From positions 1-58,668 of the forward strand of contig JACRBA010000043.1 of the NCBI GenBank assembly GCA_016213265.1: a DNA stretch of 58,668 bases, in the 5' to 3' direction. A program made the position numbers and the translations under genes. Below, piece after piece: positions 15,620 to 22,508 of this stretch. Positions within the stretch are counted from its first letter, which is position 1. The number at the start of each line of letters is the position of its first letter. Under the pieces are notes generated by a model, which was given only the letters and a program-made list of their open reading frames with translations, ran no database searches and was not told the origin of the DNA. The stretch is from Burkholderiales bacterium. Lineage in GTDB: Bacteria; Pseudomonadota; Gammaproteobacteria; Burkholderiales; Burkholderiaceae_C.

Positions 15620-15655
15620 GAGGGACATGCGTCCCCGTTCGGGGCCATGTCCCTC
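15620..15655 (+). promoter_or_regulatory. Nested leader hairpin after the 15579 gene
   Basis: The outer stem GAGGGACATG (15620-15629) pairs perfectly with CATGTCCCTC (15646-15655). The inner stem CCCC-GTTC-GGGG caps it. It sits 21 bases before the short frame at 15677 that has its own ribosome binding site. A second hairpin, AATCCCC-GGCA-GGGGATT (15782-15799), precedes the 15830 gene. Confidence 0.6.
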
Positions 15656-15676
15656 CTTCCTTTCGCAGGAGCGGCC

Positions 15677-15703
15677 ATGTCCCGAATCACCATCTTCCAC
15701 TGA
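15677..15703 (+). CDS. Eight-codon open frame with strong ribosome binding site (leader peptide or gene remnant)
   Basis: ATG at 15677 is preceded by GCAGGAG at ideal distance and encodes MSRITIFH before a TGA. The nested hairpin directly ahead is the arrangement found before full genes in this region. It could therefore be the start of a gene broken by a nonsense change, or a leader peptide for the 15830 gene. I cannot tell which. Confidence 0.3.
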   Translation: MSRITIFH

Positions 15704-15829
15704 CCTGCACCGCCCGGCGCCAGGGCGGCCCGACGCCGCGGCCGGCTGACCGGTTGCCACTTCATCCACTCGCTGGGGTTCAATCCCCGGCAGGGGATTG
15801 CCTCGGCCATCCTCTGCTGGAGGAATCCC

Positions 15830-16546
15830 ATGTCTCATTCCAAAAACCCCTTCGTCCGCGGCTACGATGGCCTGTCCGTGCAGCGGCTGCTGGCGATTTC
15901 CTACGACGACGACTGCCCGCTGAGCTATCTGCCGCTGCACGTCTCGCAGTCGCATCTGCCGGACAACCAGGTCGAGCGCCATGCCTGCGTCTTCTGCGAC
16001 GACTTCGCGCTGATCACCGAGGGCCAGAACGTGCCGCCCGAGCTGGACGCGCAGTGCCCCAGCCACGGTATCGCCCGAAACCTCGTCTACGCCGTCATGG
16101 CCGAAGAAGCCGGCCAGCCACTGCACGTCGGCGATACCTACTCCGAGGAAGCCGCGCGCGAGGTGGTCCGCCGCCTGCGCTTCGAGACCGGCTTCTACAG
16201 CCGTGCCTGGGAAATCAGCTCGGCGCACATCACCGAGGAGGCCGGCCGCTTCCTCGCCGAACTGGCGGACATCGCCACGCCGAGCGGTTTCTTGTTCGTG
16301 GCCTTCCGCATTCCCTACAGCCCGGCGGTCGGCGTGAAGCTGATCGCCACGCCCTGGACGGATGCGAACCTGCAGCATGTCGAGGGCATCACCGCCGAAG
16401 AGCTGCGGCAGGAGCACCGGGCCAAGGGCGTGCCGGATTCCCTCGTGGAAGTGTTGCACCTGGCTGCGCTCGCTGACGTTCGCATGTTGGTGTTCGATGC
16501 GGACGCGCCCGTGCTGGACGGGCTGACGCTCTACGACGACGAGTAA
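15830..16546 (+). CDS. ICE-conserved hypothetical protein, two-domain
   Basis: This 238-residue acidic protein begins after GGAGGAATCCC. Residues 1-90 contain CPLSYLPLHVS and HACVFCDDFALITEGQ. Residues about 125-180 (AWEISSAHITEEAGRFLAEL, then ADIATPSGFLFVAFRI) resemble the short DUF5983-like modules of these elements, but I am not certain. The end is strongly acidic (TLYDDE). No catalytic motif is evident. A rho-independent terminator follows. Confidence 0.7.
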   Translation: MSHSKNPFVRGYDGLSVQRLLAISYDDDCPLSYLPLHVSQSHLPDNQVERHACVFCDDFALITEGQNVPPELDAQCPSHGIARNLVYAVMAEEAGQPLHVGDTYSEEAAREVVRRLRFETGFYSRAWEISSAHITEEAGRFLAELADIATPSGFLFVAFRIPYSPAVGVKLIATPWTDANLQHVEGITAEELRQEHRAKGVPDSLVEVLHLAALADVRMLVFDADAPVLDGLTLYDDE

Positions 16547-16560
16547 CCCGCAACCCATTC

Positions 16561-16588
16561 GAGCCCCCACGTCGGGGCTCTTCTTTTT
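16561..16588 (+). terminator. Rho-independent terminator
   Basis: GAGCCCC pairs with GGGGCTC across a short loop and is followed by TTCTTTTT. It lies 15 bases after the 16546 stop and separates this gene from the next structured RNA. Confidence 0.75.
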
Positions 16589-16654
16589 CGCGGAACGCGG
16601 TGCCGGCGCATTGCCGATTCCCAACGGACGGCCGCCGCCATGTGCCGCACGCTG

Positions 16655-16731
16655 GCCGCATGTTCGCTGGCGTTGCCGGCAGCATGCCCAGGCAGTCGAG
16701 ACCTTCAAGACTGCGGCGCGGTTCGCCGTGC
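16655..16731 (+). ncRNA. radC-motif-like structured RNA, copy 2 (short)
   Basis: Hairpin 1 is GCTGGC-gtt-GCCGGC (16666-16680). The linker CATGCCCAGGCAGTC...CTTCAAGACTGC follows, then hairpin 2 GCGCGG-TTCG-CCGTGC (16716-16731, with one G-U pair). Hairpins 3 and 4 of the other copies are not evident. The next gene starts about 105 bases later. Confidence 0.55.
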
Positions 16732-16779
16732 TGGTTGCTTCGTTCTCCGGGCGCACCCGCGTCCATCCACCTCACCCTC

Positions 16780-16814
16780 AAGGGACAGACCTCCCTTGCG
16801 GGCGGGAGTCCCTT
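16780..16814 (+). promoter_or_regulatory. Leader hairpin before the 16837 gene
   Basis: AAGGGA...CTCCC pairs with GGGAG..TCCCTT as a nested stem. It ends some ten bases before the ACAAGGAG ribosome binding site. In position and layout it matches the other leaders of this gene run. Confidence 0.5.
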
Positions 16815-16836
16815 GGTTGCCACAAGGAGTCTCCCC

Positions 16837-17634
16837 ATGGATACCCAAGCCATCCGTGCACAGATGCCAACGCTTGTTGTCGGTCATGTGCCTTCCAACG
16901 TCCGTTCGTTCAAGTTCAACATCTTCGACGGCCAGCCCAAGGTTTCGACGCTGGGCTTTCACATCGACCCGAAGCCTTTCGAGGGCAAGGTCATCGCCAC
17001 CACCGACGAGGCCATCGTCGTCAAGACGGGACGAGCCGAGTTCGCGGTGCTCGATCGCACGCTCGTGACTGAGGTGCCCGACGAGGGCGCCAAGGTGCAG
17101 GTCGAACCCTATGTCAGACGCCGCTTCGACGGTCAGCGAGCGGACACGCCCGAGGAGCAGACCGAGTTCACCGCCGACGGCCAGCCCTACACGGTGAAGC
17201 GGTTGGTGCTCGGGTCCGCACCGGCGAAGCTGCCGATTCCCAAGCCTCGCTGCCCCGAGCTGCAGGAACTGGTCAACCAACTGGAGCAGTTGCCCGCTCC
17301 CGACGGTTTCCGGCGCGTCACCCACATGCTGGTGGATGCCGGCGCGCGGGACATCACCTGGGTCGATCCGCTGCCCGCCGACATCATCCGCACACCGCCG
17401 GCCATCGGCTTCACCGTCGCCACGACGAAGTTCCAGGGTCGCGTCACCGTGCTGTATGAGCGTGGCCTCGACCTCTACGCGGTGGAGCTGCACCGCGACG
17501 GCGAGCTGGTCGAACGGGTCGATGAGGTGTTCTTCGACACCCTCGGCGAGACGCTGGAACGGCTGATCGACGACGGGAGTTGGCGGCGCATCCGCGTGCA
17601 GTGCCTGTCGTGTCGTAAGGCTATCCGGCACTGA
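16837..17634 (+). CDS. ICE-conserved hypothetical protein
   Basis: This 265-residue soluble protein has no domain I can name. The N-terminal part (KFNIFDGQPKVSTLGFHIDP, ...TDEAIVVKTGRAEFAVLDRT) looks like a small beta-barrel. The C-terminal part (TVLYERGLDLYAVELHRDGE, ...DTLGETLERLIDDGSWRRI) is alpha/beta with CLSCRK near the end. The ATG at 16837 has AAGGAG ten bases ahead; sequence in frame upstream runs through RNA copy 2. A terminator follows. Confidence 0.7.
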   Translation: MDTQAIRAQMPTLVVGHVPSNVRSFKFNIFDGQPKVSTLGFHIDPKPFEGKVIATTDEAIVVKTGRAEFAVLDRTLVTEVPDEGAKVQVEPYVRRRFDGQRADTPEEQTEFTADGQPYTVKRLVLGSAPAKLPIPKPRCPELQELVNQLEQLPAPDGFRRVTHMLVDAGARDITWVDPLPADIIRTPPAIGFTVATTKFQGRVTVLYERGLDLYAVELHRDGELVERVDEVFFDTLGETLERLIDDGSWRRIRVQCLSCRKAIRH

Positions 17635-17644
17635 TCTCACAGCA

Positions 17645-17676
17645 GCTTCCCGCCCTCGCGGCGGGAAGCCTCTTTT
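17645..17676 (+). terminator. Rho-independent terminator
   Basis: A perfect ten-base stem, GCTTCCCGCC / GGCGGGAAGC, is followed by CTCTTTT. It lies in the 65-bp gap between the 16837 gene and the DUF3085 gene and could also act as a leader attenuator. Confidence 0.7.
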
Positions 17677-17699
17677 CCTGCCCCCTGGAGATCACACCC

Positions 17700-18062
17700 A
17701 TGACTGTTCGATTCAAAGGCACGGAGCTGCGGCCCGTGCTCGCCGAAGCGGTGGCGAATCAATGCCGCGTCATCCTGGTCAAGGATCAGGGCGTGTACTT
17801 CCTGGCCGAGTGCGGCGAGCGCCGACCCGATGGTCGCCAGAAGACCATCGCCTATGCCGCTGGCTGCAACCCGGATGTCGATGCCTTCGATGACTGGTGG
17901 GAGCTGGCGCGCGCCGAGTTCGGTGGCGACGACTTCGGCGAGTTCTTCGATCCGCAGGAGGGCGTGTTTGCGCGCATCCTGCGCAGCGAGGACGACCTCG
18001 ACGTGTCCGCCTCCGCGACACACCTATCGCTGCAGGCGGTTCCTCCGCCCAGCGGTAACTGA
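17700..18062 (+). CDS. DUF3085 domain protein
   Basis: This 120-residue protein of the DUF3085 family has the typical opening VRFKGTELRPVLAEAVANQC, the segment VYFLAECGERRPDGRQKTIA and then AAGCNPDVDAFDDWWELARA. It is small and acidic, found in ICEs and plasmids beside antirestriction-type genes. Function is unknown. CTGGAG is the ribosome binding site. It is flanked by hairpin terminators on both sides, so it may be a monocistronic unit. Confidence 0.8.
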   Translation: MTVRFKGTELRPVLAEAVANQCRVILVKDQGVYFLAECGERRPDGRQKTIAYAAGCNPDVDAFDDWWELARAEFGGDDFGEFFDPQEGVFARILRSEDDLDVSASATHLSLQAVPPPSGN

Positions 18063-18074
18063 CCGCCCATCCCT

Positions 18075-18101
18075 GGCCCCCGCTCCGGGGGCCTCTTTCT
18101 T
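18075..18101 (+). terminator. Rho-independent terminator
   Basis: GGCCCCC / GGGGGCC is followed by TCTTTCTT, 12 bases after the DUF3085 stop. It lies at the start of a 344-bp gap that otherwise holds structured RNA copy 3 and a leader. Confidence 0.7.
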
Positions 18102-18169
18102 CCCGGCAATGCGGACAGCCGCGAGTGCCAATTACCGCTCGCCTGCGCGCCGTCCTGGCGCCACGCTTC

Positions 18170-18306
18170 CGGCCATGTTCCGCTGACGTCCGTCAGCGAC
18201 ATGCCCAGGCAGCCACGATCTTCAAGGCTGCGACGCGGTTCCGACCGCGTTGATCACTCCAGTTCGCACCGGCATCCATGCGCGAACGGCCATCGGTTCT
18301 CGATGG
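18170..18306 (+). ncRNA. radC-motif-like structured RNA, copy 3
   Basis: This is the most complete copy. Hairpin 1 is CGCTGAC-gtcc-GTCAGCG (18181-18198), hairpin 2 ACGCGGT-tccg-ACCGCGT (18233-18250), hairpin 3 GTTCGC...GCGAAC (18262-18287) and hairpin 4 CCATCG-gttct-CGATGG (18290-18306). The linker reads ACATGCCCAGGCAGCC...ATCTTCAAGGCTGCG. A flanking CATG / CATG pair could extend hairpin 1. The DUF3577 gene follows after a 100-base leader. Confidence 0.65.
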
Positions 18307-18406
18307 CGATGCCTCCAAGCTGTTCCATCAACCCACGCGGGGGTTCCACACCTTCCCCGCCTTGGGTCGGGTGTGTCTCCGCCTCATTGTTCCCAGGAGA
18401 TTCACC

Positions 18407-18958
18407 ATGACCACTTCCACCGAAAAGTCCTACTTCGATCTGCACATCACCGGCCTCGGGTATCTCAATCGCATCCGCGAAGTGAAGCCCAAGAAGGGCG
18501 ATGCGTTCCTGGCCTGCGACATCGCGGCTCTGAACGGTCCCAGCGACGACGTCTCGTATGTGCGTTTCGACACGCGCGTATCGGGTTCGGAAGCGCAGCA
18601 CCTGGTGCGCCGCTGCATTCAGGCGGTCGACGCCGAGAAGAAGGTGATGATCGGCTTCCGCTTGGGCGACCTGTGGACCGACACCTTCACCTACTCCAAG
18701 GGGAAGCGTGCCGGCGAGCAGGGTGTGAGCCTCAAGGCCCGCCTGCTGTTCGTCAGTTGGATCAAGGTCGACGGCAAGCTCGTCTACAAGGCCGAACCCA
18801 AGCCGACCGAGACCGACGAGCGCGACCCGGAAGTCCCTGTGACGTCCGACGCGCCCGCCGCGCAGCAAGCCTCGGCACCGGAGCCTTCCAGGCCCGTCGC
18901 CGATGCTGCCGACGACGCTGCCGATGCCCCCGCATTGGCCGTTGCCGAGTCGTTCTGA
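18407..18958 (+). CDS. DUF3577 family (STY4534-like) ICE protein
   Basis: This 183-residue protein begins YFDLHITGLGYLNRIREVKP and continues GDAFLACDIAALNGPSDDVS and VRFDTRVSGSEAQHLVRRC, the DUF3577 signature. A single compact beta-rich domain (possibly OB-like, residues 1-135) precedes an acidic alanine/proline-rich tail. The family is confined to ICEs and related plasmids, often next to DUF3275. CAGGAG precedes the ATG. Role unknown; the OB-like look and the SSB-like tail would suit single-strand DNA binding, but that is inference. Confidence 0.75.
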   Translation: MTTSTEKSYFDLHITGLGYLNRIREVKPKKGDAFLACDIAALNGPSDDVSYVRFDTRVSGSEAQHLVRRCIQAVDAEKKVMIGFRLGDLWTDTFTYSKGKRAGEQGVSLKARLLFVSWIKVDGKLVYKAEPKPTETDERDPEVPVTSDAPAAQQASAPEPSRPVADAADDAADAPALAVAESF

Positions 18959-18963
18959 TCCGC

Positions 18964-18995
18964 AAGGCCCCATCCCCGGGGCCTTGTCTTCTCTT
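18964..18995 (+). terminator. Hairpin with pyrimidine tail between DUF3577 and DUF3275
   Basis: AAGGCCCC / GGGGCCTT with a six-base loop is followed by GTCTTCTCTTC. It fills most of the 55-bp gap. The tail is not a clean T-run, so it may be a weak terminator or a leader hairpin for the next gene. Confidence 0.5.
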
Positions 18996-19013
18996 CGTCC
19001 GCAGGAGACCTTC

Positions 19014-19625
19014 ATGATCACCATTCCCGGCCAACTGGCCATCAAGACCATCCACGGCAGGAACGGCGACTTCAACGTCGGCCGCCTGGCGACCTCGATC
19101 GGCGAGTTCGTCGTGAAGAACGCCGAACTCGATCAGTACCGCGAGGGCAAGTACGACGGTGATTTCGTCATCGTCGAGATTCGCCCCTCCACGTACAACG
19201 CCAACGGCCGCATGGTCATCGAGATCCGCGCCCATCTGGGCGGGATGACCCTGTCCAACATCGACGCCCTGAGCCGCGACGAAGCCCGCCGGCTGAGTCC
19301 GCAGGAAGTCGATCCAATCGACGAGGAAGCGCAGGCGCCCGCGCCGGCAACGCCCCCGACCAAGCCGAAGGCGAAGCCGCGCAGTCCGCGCGATCCCCTG
19401 GTCGATACCACGCCGTTCGGCAGCGAACCGGCTCCCGTGTCCGCTGCGGCCTCGGCCGAGGCAGACGACGCGGCGCTGTTCGGTGCCTTGTGGCCCCTGG
19501 GCGAGACCGTAAAGCTCGATGCGACCGTGGATCGTCGTGTGCTGCGTCAGCAGCGCGACCGTCTCGACAAGCTGGGCTACGAGTTCGCTCCGTTGTCCCA
19601 GGACTGGCACCTCCAAGCTGCTTGA
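19014..19625 (+). CDS. DUF3275 family ICE protein
   Basis: This 203-residue protein of the DUF3275 family begins ITIPGQLAIKTIHGRNGDFN and VGRLATSIGEFVVKNAELDQ, which are characteristic. The N-terminal domain (about 1-95) is beta-rich. A linker rich in A, P and K (about 100-130) leads to a C-terminal helical segment (LDATVDRRVLRQQRDRLDKL). It is ICE-specific and next to DUF3577 in many elements. Function unknown. GCAGGAG lies ahead of the ATG. Confidence 0.8.
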   Translation: MITIPGQLAIKTIHGRNGDFNVGRLATSIGEFVVKNAELDQYREGKYDGDFVIVEIRPSTYNANGRMVIEIRAHLGGMTLSNIDALSRDEARRLSPQEVDPIDEEAQAPAPATPPTKPKAKPRSPRDPLVDTTPFGSEPAPVSAAASAEADDAALFGALWPLGETVKLDATVDRRVLRQQRDRLDKLGYEFAPLSQDWHLQAA

Positions 19626-19668
19626 TCCATCCGCCGCCTTGCGCGGCATTCCGCCACCCGCCGGGGTT

Positions 19669-19684
19669 CTCCCCCGACGGGGAG
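19669..19684 (+). promoter_or_regulatory. Leader hairpin before the 19715 gene
   Basis: CTCCCC-CGAC-GGGGAG, a compact six-pair stem, lies 30 bases before the ATG and is followed by a TTTTCTT run and the CAAGGAG ribosome binding site. The T-run right after it means it could terminate or attenuate. Confidence 0.5.
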
Positions 19685-19714
19685 GGCTACGGCCTTTTCT
19701 TCAAGGAGACCCTC

Positions 19715-20080
19715 ATGGGCTGGACCTTCGTTCGTCAGACGCGCGATCAGTTGATCCGCGAGCTGCTCGCTCCGCAGGCGTCCGAACGCGCTTGCTGCGA
19801 AGTCATCGACCACACGCTGGACGGCGACGTTCTGTGGACCGTGGTTCGCGTCACCGCCAGGCAGGCGGGCGTCATGGGCCTCGCGGCCGGTGAGTCCGTC
19901 TGCTACATCGGCTGCCATCTGCTGGAAAGCTCGGGCGGCGATTGGGGCTACAAGTCCCTCGATGAGTCCGTGCATCCGTACTACTACTCGTGCCCGCTGC
20001 GCTATCTCGACATGGCGCCGGTGCAAAGCTCCGAGTGGCGCGAGCGGGTTCACCGCTTCCACGCGGGACGCGCTGTCTAG
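19715..20080 (+). CDS. ICE-conserved hypothetical protein (DUF6927-like)
   Basis: This 121-residue protein begins MGWTFVRQTRDQLIRELLAP and has LWTVVRVTARQAG, GESVCYIGCHLLESSGGDWG and VHPYYYSCPLRYLDMAP. This is the pattern of a small plasmid/ICE family often annotated DUF6927. It is a single alpha+beta domain with three tyrosines and several cysteines in its second half. Function unknown. Its own leader hairpin and CAAGGAG site suggest separate translational control. Confidence 0.65.
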   Translation: MGWTFVRQTRDQLIRELLAPQASERACCEVIDHTLDGDVLWTVVRVTARQAGVMGLAAGESVCYIGCHLLESSGGDWGYKSLDESVHPYYYSCPLRYLDMAPVQSSEWRERVHRFHAGRAV

Positions 20081-20106
20081 CGGCACGCATCTTCCTTCAC
20101 CCAACC

Positions 20107-20142
20107 GGGGCGAGCACGGCCCCGCGGGCTGTGGTTGCTCCT
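20107..20142 (+). promoter_or_regulatory. Leader hairpin before the 20165 gene
   Basis: GAGCA...TGCTC encloses a GGCCCCGCGGGCT stem-forming core, directly ahead of the ribosome binding site. It is weaker than its neighbours and is listed because it occupies the same place. Confidence 0.35.
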
Positions 20143-20164
20143 TCATTTCCAAGAGGACATCACC

Positions 20165-20815
20165 ATGCCTGCACCTTCTTCCGCGAAACCGCTGTACCGC
20201 ATCGACGAATGCCCCGACCTCATGGCCGACGGTTGCGTCGGTGACGAGCAGGGCAATCTCGTCTTTCTCTCGATCTGGGCGCGCGACACCGCCGTTCAGG
20301 AGTTCCTCGCCCGCCTGACCCTCGGCCGGGATGAACAGGGGCTGGATCAGTTCCACGTCATCACCGAGCAGGGCGCATCCATCCCGGTCTTCGTCGGCAA
20401 CGTCGAGAACCTGGAAAAGCGCATCACCCGTGCCTATCGGCGAACGCTGTTCGGTTCGCTGACGAATGTGTGGCTGTTCGATCGTCGCTGCGTGAAGCCA
20501 GACAAGGCCAACGCCAGCGCGCTGGCGCTTCTGCCCAGGGATTCCGCTCACCGGCTCGACCGGCTGTGGACGCTGGTGCAGGACACCTGCCCGCTGCCAC
20601 TGCTCGACCACTGGCGCGACATCGTGCTGGAGCTGTTGCAGACACGGCGGATGCTGACCGGTCTTCCCTTGGCCCTCGGGCCGCTGGAAGGCCATCGGCT
20701 GGCCCTCGATGTCCCGGCGCTGACGAAGGCGTTGGGCGAGCTGATCCGCAACGGCACCCTCGGCGCCACGCAGTACGAACTGGCCGCGAACGCACCGCTT
20801 CGGCGTGTGGCGTGA
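20165..20815 (+). CDS. ICE-conserved hypothetical protein
   Basis: This 216-residue soluble protein has an N-terminal part (YRIDECPDLMADGCVGDEQG, ...VFLSIWARDTAVQEFLARL) that could be a small alpha/beta domain. The C-terminal helical half includes LDRLWTLVQDTCPLPLLDHW. No family recognised. The spacing to the next gene (65 bp) contains another hairpin, CGGGCA..CGCG / CGCG.GCCCG (about 20826-20850). Confidence 0.7.
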   Translation: MPAPSSAKPLYRIDECPDLMADGCVGDEQGNLVFLSIWARDTAVQEFLARLTLGRDEQGLDQFHVITEQGASIPVFVGNVENLEKRITRAYRRTLFGSLTNVWLFDRRCVKPDKANASALALLPRDSAHRLDRLWTLVQDTCPLPLLDHWRDIVLELLQTRRMLTGLPLALGPLEGHRLALDVPALTKALGELIRNGTLGATQYELAANAPLRRVA

Positions 20816-20880
20816 GCCATCCCCACGGGCATGCGCGCCGCGCGTGCCCGCCTTCCCTCATCCATCACCAGGAGAAATCC

Positions 20881-21990
20881 ATGGCACTCATGTTTCCGCG
20901 CCTGGCGCGCAATTTCATCCGTAACGGCTACTTCCCCACCGACGAGCCGACGCTGGAGCGGGCCTTGTCCGCACTGGCGCCGTCTCCCGGCTCCATGTCC
21001 ATCCTCGATCCCTGCGCCGGCGAAGGCGTGGCGATTGCCGAAGCGGCCCACGCCCTCGGGCGCGAGCAGGTCCAGGCCTTCGTCGTCGAGTACGACGCCG
21101 AGCGGGCCCGCCACGCACGGCAACTGGTCGATCGCTGCATCCACGGCGACTTGATGGACATGCTGATCTCGCGCCAGTCCTTCGGGCTGTTGTGGCTGAA
21201 CCCGCCGTATGGCGACCTGAGCAAGGACGTGAACGGCAACATCGGCTATCAGGGCCAAGGCCGTGCGCGGCTGGAAAAGCTGTTCTATCAGCGCGCGCTG
21301 CCGCTGCTGCAGTACGGCGGCGTGCTGATCTTCGTCGTGCCGTCCTACGTGCTCGACGCCGAGCTGGTCGGATGGCTCACGCGCCACTTTGCCGACCTGC
21401 GCATCTACCGTGCGGTCGAAACGCAGTTCAAGCAGGTGGTGATCTTCGGTCGCAGGATTCGTCAACGCGACCAGGCATCGGAGTCGGTCAAGGCCGTGCG
21501 CGGTCTGCTGCTGCAGATCGGACAGGGTGACGCCGAAGCCGAGGAACTGCCGCTCGAATGGCCGTTCCTGCCGTACACCGTCCCTGCCAGCCCGGCCGAG
21601 CCGGAGCACTTCTATCGCGTGACGATGGAGCCCGAGCAGTTCGCCGATGAAGTCGGCCGGCTGCAAGGCCTCTGGCCGGCGCTCGATATGCACCTGGGCG
21701 CCGCGCAGCAATCGCTGCGTCCGCCCGCGCGGGCCTTGTCGCACTGGCATCTCGCCCTGGCCCTGGCCGCGGGCGCGATTTCCGGCGTGGTGACGTCCAA
21801 GACCGGGCGCGTGCTGGTAGTCAAAGGTGACACCCACAAGGAGAAGACGCTCCAGACGGAATACACCGAGCGCGACGACGGCTCCGTGGCCGAGACGCGC
21901 ATCCTCACCGACAAGTTCGTGCCGGTCATTCGTGCATGGGACTTGACGCTGGGCTCGCCCACGTGGGGCGAAGTGCTGACCATCCGCTGA
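20881..21990 (+). CDS. DUF6094-type adenine-methyltransferase-like protein
   Basis: This 369-residue protein has a Rossmann methyltransferase core: SILDPCAGEGVAIAEAAHAL (motif I, SAM binding, about residues 40-60), the acidic VVEYDAERARHA (motif II) and LLWLNPPYGDLS with the NPPY catalytic tetrapeptide (about residues 105-110). NPPY marks N6-adenine amino-methyltransferases. No target-recognition domain or nuclease is evident, so it is probably a solitary ICE methylase. That could protect incoming DNA from host restriction. It stands alone but close to the SNF2-type helicase at 22509. GAG-type ribosome binding site CAGGAG. Confidence 0.78.
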   Translation: MALMFPRLARNFIRNGYFPTDEPTLERALSALAPSPGSMSILDPCAGEGVAIAEAAHALGREQVQAFVVEYDAERARHARQLVDRCIHGDLMDMLISRQSFGLLWLNPPYGDLSKDVNGNIGYQGQGRARLEKLFYQRALPLLQYGGVLIFVVPSYVLDAELVGWLTRHFADLRIYRAVETQFKQVVIFGRRIRQRDQASESVKAVRGLLLQIGQGDAEAEELPLEWPFLPYTVPASPAEPEHFYRVTMEPEQFADEVGRLQGLWPALDMHLGAAQQSLRPPARALSHWHLALALAAGAISGVVTSKTGRVLVVKGDTHKEKTLQTEYTERDDGSVAETRILTDKFVPVIRAWDLTLGSPTWGEVLTIR

Positions 21991-22033
21991 TCGCTGTTCC
22001 CTGACGGTTCGCCGTCGCTTTCATCCACCCACC

Positions 22034-22069
22034 GGGGTCACGTTGTCCCGATGGGGGTGCCGTGGCCCC
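22034..22069 (+). promoter_or_regulatory. Nested leader hairpin before the 22093 gene
   Basis: GGGGTCACG (22034-22042) pairs with CGTGGCCCC (22061-22069), enclosing TCCC / GGGG. The ribosome binding site AAGGAG follows within ten bases. Confidence 0.6.
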
Positions 22070-22092
22070 TTCTTCCAGAAGGAGATACCACC

Positions 22093-22398
22093 ATGGCACT
22101 CGCAGTCCTCAACCTCGCGTCACAAGCACGCTTTTCGCCCGGGCAGGTGGTCATGACCGCCGGCGTCGACGAGCTGGTCCGACAGGGCCGGCTCAACCCC
22201 ACGCCGTACCTGCGCCGCCATCTTCATGGCGAATGGGGCGACCTGAGCGACAGCGATTGGCGGCAGAACGACGCCGCGCTGAAGTCCGGCGAGGATCGTC
22301 TGTTCTCGTCCTACCAGGTCACGCGCGACCTGAAGCTCTGGATCATCACCGAATGGGATCGCAGCGTCACCACACTGCTGCTGCCCAGCGAATACTGA
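22093..22398 (+). CDS. Small ICE-conserved protein
   Basis: This 101-residue protein (RFSPGQVVMTAGVDELVRQG, RLNPTPYLRRHLHGEWGDLS, ...LWIITEWDRSVTTLLLPSEY) is of a small family found in plasmids and ICEs and sometimes mis-called a restriction subunit. Its compact size and the closing EWDRSVTT(V/L)LLP pattern are diagnostic. Function unknown. AAGGAG lies before the ATG. Confidence 0.75.
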   Translation: MALAVLNLASQARFSPGQVVMTAGVDELVRQGRLNPTPYLRRHLHGEWGDLSDSDWRQNDAALKSGEDRLFSSYQVTRDLKLWIITEWDRSVTTLLLPSEY

Positions 22399-22451
22399 TC
22401 CGCATCCAGCGGCACCTACGGTTTTCTTTGCCGCGTCTTTTTTCCCACCCA

Positions 22452-22489
22452 GGGGCATGTCACCGCCCCATGGGGGAGGTGCATGCCCC
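22452..22489 (+). promoter_or_regulatory. Strong nested leader hairpin before the helicase gene
   Basis: Three stacked stems pair almost without interruption: GGGGCATG / CATGCCCC (22452-22459, 22482-22489), then CACC / GGTG, then CCCC-atg-GGGG. It lies about 10 bases before the TTTGGAG ribosome binding site of the 22509 gene. It is the clearest member of the leader-hairpin series. Confidence 0.65.
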
Positions 22490-22508
22490 ATTGCTTTGGA
22501 GCATCACC

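Noticed and set aside
14716..18306. tRNA-like or attachment-site interpretation of the repeated UUCG-capped hairpin
   Set aside because: No cloverleaf, anticodon or T-loop sequence; the element is repeated four times within the ICE, whereas an att site would mark its ends.
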